Shown in pieces: positions 1-5,753 of a DNA stretch of 6,697 nt. Position 1 is the first letter of the stretch. Each line of letters begins with the position of its first letter. The notes beneath the pieces are model-generated. The model had not been told where the DNA came from. It did not search any database and saw nothing but the letters and a program-made list of their open reading frames with translations. Where the stretch lies: NCBI GenBank assembly GCA_949739085.1, contig CATIYU010000181.1:1-6697 (forward strand), given 5' to 3'. A program made the position numbers and the translations under genes. Source of the stretch: an uncultured Eubacteriales bacterium (GTDB lineage Bacteria > Bacillota_A > Clostridia > Oscillospirales > Oscillospiraceae).

Positions 1-1338
1 CTGGCGGTAGTGCTGGCGCTGGTGACAGCCCACAACAGCCAGTATAAAAACCTCCTGTATAACGTGACTACCGCCTCGGAATTCAACCAGGACTTCAAGG
101 ATAGCATCGACCTCAAGATGTACTACTATGTCATAGAGAGCCGGTATTCCGAAGGCCTGCCCATCCAGGAGGTCCAGGCTGCCCAGTCCCTGGCGAAGGA
201 TCTCCTCCACACCACCCGCCAGAAGGACAGCCTCCAGGCCGTCACCAGCGTGCTGGACCTGTGCGAGAACCTGGAGGAAAAGATCTATCAAATTGAGCGG
301 ACCCAGAGCTATGATAGCCGTCAGATGCAGCTGGAAAACAACGTCTATGTCCTTACGGCCCTGATTCAGGAGTACATGTATACCTACCTCTACTGCGAGT
401 CGGTGCAGCTGAACCTTTTGCAGCGGCAGATTTCCCAGCAGATTGCGGCGGAGATCTTTTTGGTGCTGGCGCTGTCCGGCGGCCTGATCTTGCTGCTGTT
501 CCGCTACAGCGTCCGGCTGAGCCGCTCCGTCACCCAGCCGCTGGTAGACCTGAGCCGCCGGGCGGAGGAGGTCACCGGCGGCGACCTGACGGTCCGGGAG
601 CCGGTCCGCTCGGAGATCTGCGAAATCCGCACCCTTAGCGAGGGCATGGAGCAGATGATCGCCCGCATCAACGCACAAATTCAGGAGATCACCCAGAAAC
701 AGGCCAGCCTCCGCCGGGCGGAGCTGGCCCTGCTCCAGGCGCAGATCAATCCCCACTTCCTCTATAACACCATGGATACCATCATCTGGCTCATTGAGGC
801 GGACCGGCCCCAGGCGGCGGTGGAGATGGTGTCCGGCCTGTCGGACTTCTTCCGCCACTCCCTGAGCCGGGGGGAGGACGTTATCAATCTGGGGGAGGAG
901 GAGCAGCACGTGCGCAGCTACCTCCAGATTCAGCAGGCCCGCTACAAGGATATTCTGGACTATACGATTGCAATTGATCCCGCTCTCCAGGACACCCGGC
1001 TCCCCAAGCTGACGCTCCAGCCCCTGGTGGAAAACGCCCTGTACCACGGCATCAAGGGCAAGCGGGGTAGGGGACGCATCTGCGTCGTCAGCCGGGAGGA
1101 GGGGCCGGATGTGCTCCTTCAGATCACCGACGATGGCGCGGGCATGACCGAAGGGTGTCTGGAGGAACTGCGCCAGGCCATGGAGAGCGGGGAGCGGGTG
1201 GGCTTCGGCCTGGCTACGGTCCACGAGCGGCTGCGCCTGCTGTTTGGCTGTCCCTATGGGCTGACGCTCGCCAGCCGGGAGGGGGCGGGGACTACGGTGA
1301 CGGTGCGGCTGCCCCGCCGGGAACAGGAGGAGATATGA
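1..1338 (+). CDS. YesM/LytS-type sensor histidine kinase, 5'-truncated by the window edge
   Basis: This is a membrane sensor kinase that autophosphorylates on His and passes phosphate to a response regulator, not seen here and probably just upstream. The frame is open from base 1 and begins inside the first membrane helix, so the GTG at 10 is not a credible start. Numbering from that GTG: an extracytoplasmic sensor of about 140 mostly helical residues, a second membrane helix at about 148-166, a HAMP domain at about 167-220, then the His_kinase domain (PF06580) with the hallmark INPHFLYNT and phospho-acceptor H249. The ATPase domain follows, with N-box LVENALYHG (339-347), G1 box DDGAGM (374-379), GFGL (398-401) and GAGTTVTV near the end. 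All catalytic motifs are present, so it looks active. The stop overlaps the start of the sugar-binding lipoprotein by 4 nt, implying translational coupling. In Clostridia such kinases commonly control carbohydrate uptake; the ligand here is inferred to be a sugar. Confidence 0.95.
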   Translation: MAVVLALVTAHNSQYKNLLYNVTTASEFNQDFKDSIDLKMYYYVIESRYSEGLPIQEVQAAQSLAKDLLHTTRQKDSLQAVTSVLDLCENLEEKIYQIERTQSYDSRQMQLENNVYVLTALIQEYMYTYLYCESVQLNLLQRQISQQIAAEIFLVLALSGGLILLLFRYSVRLSRSVTQPLVDLSRRAEEVTGGDLTVREPVRSEICEIRTLSEGMEQMIARINAQIQEITQKQASLRRAELALLQAQINPHFLYNTMDTIIWLIEADRPQAAVEMVSGLSDFFRHSLSRGEDVINLGEEEQHVRSYLQIQQARYKDILDYTIAIDPALQDTRLPKLTLQPLVENALYHGIKGKRGRGRICVVSREEGPDVLLQITDDGAGMTEGCLEELRQAMESGERVGFGLATVHERLRLLFGCPYGLTLASREGAGTTVTVRLPRREQEEI

Positions 1339-2318
1339 AACGGCAGATACTGACCGCGCTGCTGGCGCTGAGCCTCGCCCTGTGTTCCGCCTGCGGGGCC
1401 GCGCCGGACGTTCCCAGCGGGGAGTTGACTGTTATCGGCATGTGCCAGGTGGGGGCGGAATCCGACTGGCGGGTGGCCAACTCCGAGTCCATGAAAGCGG
1501 TCTTTACCGAGGAGAACGGCTACCGTCTCCTGTTTGAGGACGCCCGGCAGAAGCAGGAAAATCAGATTGCCGCCATCCGCAAGTTTATCCAGCAGCAGGT
1601 GGACTATATCGTCCTCATGCCCATCAGCGAGGGGGGCTGGGACTCGGTTCTTCAGGAGGCCAAGGAGGCGGGCATCCCCGTCATCTTGGTGGACCGCATG
1701 GTGGACGTGGAGGACGAGAGCCTCTACGCCGCCCACGTGGGCTCAGACTTTTTCCAGGAGGGGGCCTGGGCCGCCGCCTGGATGGACCGGACCTTTCAGG
1801 GGACGGGCAGCCCTGTCCGCATCATCCATATCCAGGGCACCCTTGGCTCCACCGCTCAGTTGGGCCGGACAGCAGCGCTGGAGGAGGCGCTGGCGGCCCA
1901 CGAAAACTGGGAGCTGCTGGCCCGGCTGGATGGGGACTTCACCCAGGCCAAGACCTATGAGGTCATGACGGACTACCTCTCCTCCCTGCCGGGGAGGGGA
2001 GAGATTGATGTGGTCTACTGCGAGAACGACAACATCGCCTTTGGCGCTCTCCAGGCCCTGGAGGAACATGGCTACGCCTGTGGGCGGCAGGGCGTGAATG
2101 TCATCACCTTTGACGCCACCCGGGGCGCGCTGCTGGAGTGTCTGAAGGGAAACATCTCCCTGGCGGTGGAGTGCAATCCGCTGCTGGGCCCTCTGGTGGA
2201 GGAGGCCGTCCAGACCATGGAGGCGGGCGGGACGCCGGAGAAGCACCGCTATGTGGAGGAGCAGCTTTTTACTGCGGAGGACTTGACAGCGGAACTGGTG
2301 GAGGGCCGGGAGTACTGA
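1335..2318 (+). CDS. Sugar ABC transporter substrate-binding lipoprotein, YtfQ-like (Peripl_BP_4)
   Basis: This is an extracellular sugar-binding protein of 327 residues, anchored to the membrane by lipid. The start is ATG 1335, which shares ATGA with the kinase stop and has AGGAGG at 1325-1330. A longer in-frame start at 1155 would lie wholly inside the kinase gene. The signal peptide is MKRQ plus a Leu/Ala core, with Cys20 in CSAC as the likely lipidated residue (Cys17 is an alternative). The mature part is a type I periplasmic-binding fold. It closely follows E. coli YtfQ (galactofuranose-binding) as I recall it, with matching blocks such as QKQENQIAAIRKFI, GIPVILVDR, IQGTLGSTA, GDFTQAK and ENDNIAFGA. 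Length is normal for the family. No permease or ATPase follows, because the next gene is convergent. It may therefore present sugar to the coupled kinase, or serve a transporter encoded elsewhere. The exact ligand cannot be fixed from sequence. Confidence 0.9.
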   Translation: MKRQILTALLALSLALCSACGAAPDVPSGELTVIGMCQVGAESDWRVANSESMKAVFTEENGYRLLFEDARQKQENQIAAIRKFIQQQVDYIVLMPISEGGWDSVLQEAKEAGIPVILVDRMVDVEDESLYAAHVGSDFFQEGAWAAAWMDRTFQGTGSPVRIIHIQGTLGSTAQLGRTAALEEALAAHENWELLARLDGDFTQAKTYEVMTDYLSSLPGRGEIDVVYCENDNIAFGALQALEEHGYACGRQGVNVITFDATRGALLECLKGNISLAVECNPLLGPLVEEAVQTMEAGGTPEKHRYVEEQLFTAEDLTAELVEGREY

Positions 2319-2854
2319 GAAAAAGCGCCGGGTTCTTCTACATCGGATAATTGCCCTTCTTCCCATTCAAAGTCCCAGCAGGAATTGCTCCAAATGTAAC
2401 TCCGGCCACGACAATAATACCTTTCCTTATTCACAGGAAATTCCCTGTAATGTTCGTCCGGGATTTCCTCAAAAATTTCTTGGTCTATGTAGTAAACATG
2501 GAAATTAAACGCATATCCTTTCTCTCGAATGGCTCGGATTGCGTCTAACATATCGGCGTCCCTGTTTTCCACCGGCGCGGTGGTATAGCAAGTTATTCCG
2601 ATACAGCTATCCTCACCTTGAAAGGCCATTGAAAGCAATTCAGCCGATGTGGTGTCCTTGGTCGTGTACGGTGGAGCATACCAATACGGTTCAACTGAGA
2701 TTTTGAAATTTTCATATACGTCAGCAAGAATTTTTTCTGCATCCTCCTTGATTTCGTCCCGGCGGAGAAACACGATATAGTTATCTACAATACAGCCCTT
2801 TTGTTCCAAATATTTAACATGGAAACTCCAATCTGCAAAATACTGTGACCTCAT
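2249..2854 (-). CDS. Hypothetical protein, probably frame-damaged at both ends
   Basis: I do not recognise this family. The core (about 2815 to 2432) reads as a soluble, acidic, Tyr-rich protein, with segments such as DNYIVFLRRDEIKEDAEK, PYWYAPPYTT and FEEIPDEHYREFPVNK. The open frame runs on past the probable true end into the 3' end of the convergent sugar-binding gene, giving a Ser-rich tail that is unlikely to be real. Upstream, the same frame stays open to a GTG at 2968, but an extended -10 promoter (2853-2860) lies inside that stretch. The in-frame ATG at 2854 overlaps the -10 box, so neither start looks right. A better start is ATG 2820 with GGAG at 2826-2829, but that ATG is in another frame. 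A stop in that second frame (2338-2340) gives a natural end. Two compensating 1-nt lesions are inferred (see findings). Composition is more AT-rich than the flanking operon, suggesting acquired DNA. Confidence 0.5.
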   Translation of the reverse strand: MRSQYFADWSFHVKYLEQKGCIVDNYIVFLRRDEIKEDAEKILADVYENFKISVEPYWYAPPYTTKDTTSAELLSMAFQGEDSCIGITCYTTAPVENRDADMLDAIRAIREKGYAFNFHVYYIDQEIFEEIPDEHYREFPVNKERYYCRGRSYIWSNSCWDFEWEEGQLSDVEEPGAFSQYSRPSTSSAVKSSAVKSCSST

Positions 2855-2887
2855 TATAGCATACGCAAGAGCAGATTTCCACCGGTA
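2853..2887 (-). promoter_or_regulatory. Extended -10 promoter for the hypothetical gene
   Basis: On the minus strand the sequence TGCTATAAT (2861-2853) is a consensus TATAAT with the TGn extension. A weak -35 (TGGAAA, 4 of 6 matches) sits 17 nt upstream. A transcript starting near 2846 would have a short leader carrying GGAG (2826-2829) five nt ahead of ATG 2820. This argues that upstream codons in the open frame are not translated from this promoter. Confidence 0.55.
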
Positions 2888-3093
2888 TCGAACAGCAACA
2901 CCCAACGAGACCGGGTAAACGGTCAAGGGTGACAGTAATTCGGTTTTAGCCTCGCTGGAAAGCGGCACAAGGGGGCGGTGTATGCCGGCGGCGCGTCCAC
3001 CGCGTGACCGGGCCGGCAGGCGAGAGCAGTCCCTTGCTTCGCGGCGGGATATTTAATTCCCTGATAAACTAGTATATACCGCAAAGCAACCTG
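2870..3093. other. Intergenic region, GC-rich with short dyads
   Basis: There is no convincing gene between the hypothetical protein and vanZ. The part at about 2980-3050 is very GC-rich. It has GCCGGC at 2984-2989 and again near 3014, enclosing CGCG repeats that could fold, but with no T-run on either strand, so it is not a simple terminator. The part at 3050-3093 turns AT-rich, with an ACTAGT core palindrome (3069-3074). A minus-strand frame remains open across part of this region, but no ribosome site supports it. Confidence 0.4.
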
Positions 3094-3618
3094 TCATCTG
3101 TTTTTCAAATGCTCCAAAACCCCCAAAGTAACCGGCTTAAAAATAACATAAAGGCCATAGCCCAGCACTCCGCCGGTCACATTCGTAATCAGATCCGTGA
3201 TGTCTGAGGAACGATCAAAGAACGGCTGTAACAGTTCAATACCAAGGCTCATTAAAAAGCAGAAAAACACTGTCACACCCAATTTAGCCCTTTTGTCTTG
3301 GGCCAGTGGAAACAGGAAGCCGAAAGGCATGGTCATGATAACGTTCAAAAACACCTGCCTGGAAAAGTCCCCTCTCCCTAAAGAAACATCGATAAACGGC
3401 ACCAAATTCATGGGTTTATAGGGGTGGTCTAGCATAAATGGGATGGATACAGCCACCGGCATCATGGTAAAATAGAGTACTAGAGAAAGGTATGCATACA
3501 TGAGGGTTTTGACAAGCAGCCTGTCTCTACCCTGGGACCTCCACTTCCTGAAAAAGACGAACGCATACAGGAAGACCAACACTATAAAGTCTATAAAATA
3601 TTTTATCAGGTACTTCAT
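3094..3618 (-). CDS. VanZ-family membrane protein
   Basis: This is an integral membrane protein of 174 residues. VanZ of Tn1546 gives low-level teicoplanin resistance by an unsettled mechanism, and chromosomal VanZ-like proteins are common in Firmicutes with no proven role. Five hydrophobic segments fall at about 5-23, 35-53, 89-105, 114-130 and 142-160. The family signature is intact: NLVPF (71-75), N92 with MPFG (97-100), IELLQ (127-131), and the D-I-T-D-L-I-x-N-x-x-G block at about 139-149. The start is ATG 3618. The frame stays open to 3792, but that extension is Cys/Arg/Ser-rich, non-membrane-like and contains the promoter. The RBS is weak (GAG about 7 nt upstream). It stands alone between broken genes with no van operon nearby, so it is best viewed as an orphan VanZ homologue rather than a demonstrated resistance gene. 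Confidence 0.92.
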   Translation of the reverse strand: MKYLIKYFIDFIVLVFLYAFVFFRKWRSQGRDRLLVKTLMYAYLSLVLYFTMMPVAVSIPFMLDHPYKPMNLVPFIDVSLGRGDFSRQVFLNVIMTMPFGFLFPLAQDKRAKLGVTVFFCFLMSLGIELLQPFFDRSSDITDLITNVTGGVLGYGLYVIFKPVTLGVLEHLKNR

Positions 3619-3681
3619 TGCATCACTCTTTTCGCTTACCGCCCTATCCCAGTCCCGACTTATTGAGGTGTGTCCATGGCA

Positions 3682-3710
3682 AGTATAGCACAACCATGGA
3701 AGCAAATCAA
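3682..3710 (-). promoter_or_regulatory. vanZ promoter
   Basis: The minus strand carries TTGATT (3710-3705), a 17-nt spacer, and TATACT (3687-3682) preceded by TGC, an extended -10. The predicted transcription start is near 3675, giving a leader of about 57 nt before ATG 3618. Two CCATGG palindromes (3674-3679 and 3694-3699) bracket the -10 box and could serve as an operator, though short palindromes can arise by chance. Confidence 0.65.
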
Positions 3711-3990
3711 CCAGCCGGAGAGGGAGCTTTCCCGCCCGCGCCGAGTTCGAGGCAGAGCGGTATGAACTGCGGCAGGCACAGCAGGCGCTCAAACAACGTG
3801 AGCAAGTGTGTGTGGGGCTGTGGCTTCAAATGGGAAAACAAATACATTATGTGAAATACCTCTCCCATCGATCAGCGGCACTCCAGGCAGCTTTACAGGA
3901 ATTGTGCCCCCGGCTGTCCTCCGTTGGGGACATGAAACGGTTTTACGATACCGTCTCCCCCAGCATGGATCGGGAGAACTTCATGCTGTA

Positions 3991-4015
3991 TAGTAAAACC
4001 AGTTGAAAAAAGGTA
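3991..4015 (+). repeat. Left terminal inverted repeat of the IS630 element
   Basis: It begins TAGTAAAACCAGTTG and extends to GGTA. It pairs with the right repeat at 19 of 25 positions, with mismatches clustered at positions 5, 7-9 and 20-21. It supplies the premature stop codon (4004-4006) of the interrupted upstream gene. Confidence 0.8.
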
Positions 4016-4037
4016 GGGCAACGAGAAGAATAAGAAC

Positions 4038-4542
4038 ATGAGCTATTCAAAAAGATACAGGGAACACACAATAGAATACCGGCAGGCAGAACATAGCTTG
4101 GAAGCGGCCCATGAAGTCTTCAAGTTTTCCAAATCGACGATAATGGGAAAAGCAGCGGCGGATCAGGAAGAGATCAAAGATATACCGCTGGAAAAGATCG
4201 CCTATGTGGGTGAAAGCGGTATAGATACATACTTGTATCGTGAATACGGGTATGCGTTACGTGGACAGCAGGCTTTTTGAGTTCTGGTTTTCCAACCATC
4301 TTCTGCCTTCTCTGGAACAAGGAATCGTGATTGTGATGGATCATGCTTCATTCGATTCCAAAGAGCGGCTGCTTTTTGTTGCCCAAACTGCCGGATGCAG
4401 ACTTCTCCTTCTTCCCCCCCACTCCCCAGAACTCAATCCTATTGAACATTTCTGGGCCTGGCTGAAGCGCTTTTTGAGGAAAATCCTTCCCTCTGTCCAT
4501 TCCTTTGATGATGTCCTTCGTACCGCTTTTCAACTGTGGTGA
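4038..4542 (+). pseudogene. IS630-family transposase, decayed (two frames, internal deletions)
   Basis: The first part, 4038-4280, starts MSYSKRYREHTIEYRQ, the usual N-terminal HTH of this family. It breaks off after FKFSKSTIMG and jumps in frame to EIKDIPLEKIAYVGESGID, so most of the second helix-turn-helix and linker is missing. In relatives the latter block reads YVDETGID, where the Asp is the first residue of the DDE triad. Here it is Gly (residue 58), which alone should abolish catalysis. The frame then ends at TGA 4278-4280. The rest continues in the next frame from about 4264 to 4542: DSRLFEFWF, IVMDHASFD (second Asp), LPPHSPELNPIEHFWAWLK (third acidic residue, Glu), and FQLW stop. Between the two frames the strand expected between RGQQ and DSRLF is absent. 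Confidence 0.85.
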
Positions 4543-4545
4543 CTA
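4521..4545 (-). repeat. Right terminal inverted repeat of the IS630 element
   Basis: Read on the minus strand it begins TAGTCACCACAGTTG and ends GGTA, mirroring the left repeat. It overlaps the last codons of the transposase (FQLW and stop), an arrangement typical of compact IS630 elements. Confidence 0.8.
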
Positions 4546-4657
4546 TACTATTTAGCGCGGAAGAGTATCAAGTACATACTGGACAACGATCGGAAGAAGT
4601 GGGGAAAAAGCCCTGGGAACAGGTGATGATTGCGAAGCGCCGCAGGAGCGATACAAT

Positions 4658-4738
4658 ATGAATCTGAAAATCAGGAAGATCAATGTGGAATAGAGAAAAA
4701 CGCGGCCAAAATCACCGAACTGCAAGCCCGCCAGCAGG
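4658..4738 (+). pseudogene. DUF4315-family protein remnant (conjugative-element gene)
   Basis: ATG 4658 has AGGAG at 4644-4648, nine nt upstream. Translation gives MNLKIRKINVE and then TAG at 4691-4693. Adding one base just before the TAG continues it as IEKNAAKITELQARQ. The combined sequence matches the N-terminus of DUF4315 proteins as I recall it (MN-x-KI-x-KI...EIEK-x-x-AKI-x-ELQAR). These are small coiled-coil proteins found between NlpC/P60 and DUF4366 genes in Firmicutes integrative conjugative elements. After ARQ the similarity ends, so the C-terminal half is gone. The gene is inferred to be dead by frameshift plus truncation. Its position directly after the split coiled-coil gene suggests the whole patch is a degraded conjugative element. 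Confidence 0.5.
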
Positions 4739-4966
4739 GAGACTGGGCCCGCCCAGGAATCCGGGCAGGCCCCGGCGGACGGCAACTTCTCCACCGACCT
4801 GGACAGCCTCTTTGAAATGCTGTTCTCTGGGGAAGTGAGCACAGCCTGTTCGTTCGGCGGCAGGGAGCGGACCCCGGACAAAGTAATGCGGGCCTTTGCC
4901 AGTCTGAAGGTGGACAGCGCTGCCGAAACCGCCCAACCGGAAAAAATGTTAAACTGGCGACAGTGA
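4739..4966 (+). pseudogene. Unidentified C-terminal protein fragment
   Basis: One frame (GCC at 4751 onward, open back to 4694) reads like a genuine protein end: QAPADGNFSTDLDSLFEM, then FSGEVSTACSFGGRERTP, then DKVMRAFASLKVDSAA, ending LNWRQ at TGA 4964-4966. Codon choice is GC-rich at third positions, like real genes here. There is no start codon with an RBS, and the frame merges upstream into the DUF4315 relic, so this is probably a 3' fragment joined by deletion. I cannot assign a family. Confidence 0.35.
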
Positions 4967-4988
4967 GCATATCTCAAAAGAGTATTGA

Positions 4989-5753
4989 TTACGGCAGGTA
5001 AAAGACATCGCTTGTCCCAGAGCCGGAGTCCACAAAGGGGAGGTCCAGCTGCTTTGCTCCGCCGATAAGCCAGAGCAAAGCCTCCACGTATGCCCAGTCC
5101 AGTTCGCCCAGGCCGGTGGCCCCAGGGCCAGAGTCATACTCTCCGCTTTCCTCGTTTTACAGGAAAGTGCAGAGATTATAGCTGGTCAGCCGTCCATCTT
5201 GATCCAATACCGGCGTAGGCTCGCCATCCTCCGCCATATACGGGTTGGGGACCTTGACCCATTCCAGCCAGCCGTAATTTTCTGGCGTGCCGCCCATGAT
5301 GAAGTAATAGGTCAGGCCGGTTTCCGGATCGCTGCCGTCGTAAATATAGGGAGTATCATCACTGATTTTATCAGTGATGTCGGTGCGTTCCTCGTCCAGC
5401 ACGAAAAATAGCCGTCCGTCCTCCACCTCAATAGAGGAAGCACCATGCTCATAAGTTACGCTCCTGCTGTCGGGGTTCTGTTCAAAGGTCAGCGTGGTAT
5501 TGAGCAGCCGGTATGCTTGGTGTACCAAAGAGGGGAGTCCCGCACCCATCAGCACGAGTGCTGCCGCCAGGCCCGCCGCAAGAAGGAGCTTTTTCTTCCT
5601 GGTCAGCCGCTTCCTCCACGCTGGGGCTTTAATGCCTGCCAGCACACGGGCCTTTACTGCTTCCGGGGCAACATCGCTTGCATCCGCCGGAAAAAACTCT
5701 GTGTCGGTGTATTCATCCATAATCTTAGAGATCTCCAGGTGTTCCATATCCAT
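4989..5753 (-). CDS. Single-pass membrane protein, putative anti-sigma factor, interrupted by an in-frame TAA
   Basis: This is the gene downstream of and overlapping the sigma factor gene. The first open part (5753-5157) encodes 198 residues: an acidic cytoplasmic N-terminus (about 1-45), a basic RKRLTRKKK stretch, one membrane helix (about 55-75), then an extracytoplasmic domain rich in Asp/Tyr/Gly. Gene order and topology fit an anti-sigma or sigma-linked regulator, but I see no named anti-sigma domain. After TAA (5157-5159) the same frame stays open for 55 more sense codons, reading like protein (GELDWAYVEALLWLIGGAK, then LDLPFVDSGSG, ending FYLP) to TAA 4989-4991. No RBS or start supports that tail as a separate gene. 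The stop is therefore probably a nonsense mutation, and the original length was about 254 residues. Start choice: ATG 5753 has AAGGAAGG only 2 nt away, so ATG 5747 (8 nt spacing) may be the real start. Confidence 0.72.

Larger units (their letters stand above)
3991..4545 (+). mobile_element. Internally deleted IS630-family element (defective)
   Basis: This is a 555-bp remnant bounded by imperfect 25-bp terminal inverted repeats (3991-4015 and 4521-4545, 19 of 25 matching). TA dinucleotides at 3989-3990 and 4546-4547 are the expected IS630/Tc1-mariner target duplication. Its transposase is in two frames and lacks roughly 100 or more residues compared with typical members, so it cannot move itself. 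Intact ends mean it could in principle be mobilised by a related transposase, in the manner of a MITE. The target is a coiled-coil gene that is readable on both sides, so this is an insertion rather than a chance patch of similarity. Confidence 0.85.
3731..4626 (+). pseudogene. Coiled-coil protein gene fragment, split by an IS630 insertion
   Basis: Two exon-like pieces belong to one gene, 3731-3990 and 4546-4626. The first begins with a Glu/Gln/Arg-rich helix (EFEAERYELRQAQQALKQRE), then a mixed helical region ending DRENFMLY. As it stands, translation runs into the left terminal repeat of the IS and stops at 4004-4006 after four foreign residues. Removing the element and one TA copy restores an uninterrupted frame, joining ENFMLY to YLARKSIKYILDNDRKKW and ending at TGA 4624-4626. 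No start or RBS is visible on the 5' side, and the frame is closed by TAG at 3686-3688, next to the vanZ promoter. The gene had therefore also lost its 5' end. The family is not identified. Given the DUF4315 relic just downstream, it is probably debris of a conjugative or mobilizable element. Confidence 0.65.

Noticed and set aside
1155..1334. N-terminal extension of the sugar-binding protein from an earlier in-frame start
   Set aside because: It lies fully inside the kinase gene, is Gly/Ala/Pro-rich, and would bury the clear lipoprotein signal that starts at 1335.
1254..2366. Long open frames antisense to the sugar-binding gene (1254-1736 and 1743-2366 minus)
   Set aside because: They mirror a well-supported gene of high GC content. 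Their products are His/Leu/Gly-rich without domain features, and no RBS is visible.
2980..3050. CRISPR array, tRNA or terminator in the GC-rich intergenic segment
   Set aside because: There are no regularly spaced repeats, no cloverleaf and no T-run; only short GC palindromes.
3619..3792. Longer N-terminus for the VanZ protein
   Set aside because: The extra 58 residues are not membrane-like, and the segment contains the -35/-10 promoter of the gene.
4949..5137. Separate 62-residue minus-strand protein from ATG 5137
   Set aside because: It has a GGAGAG-like site, but its composition is Trp/Pro/Ser-rich. The overlapping frame in phase with the upstream gene (55 codons to 4989) looks far more like protein.
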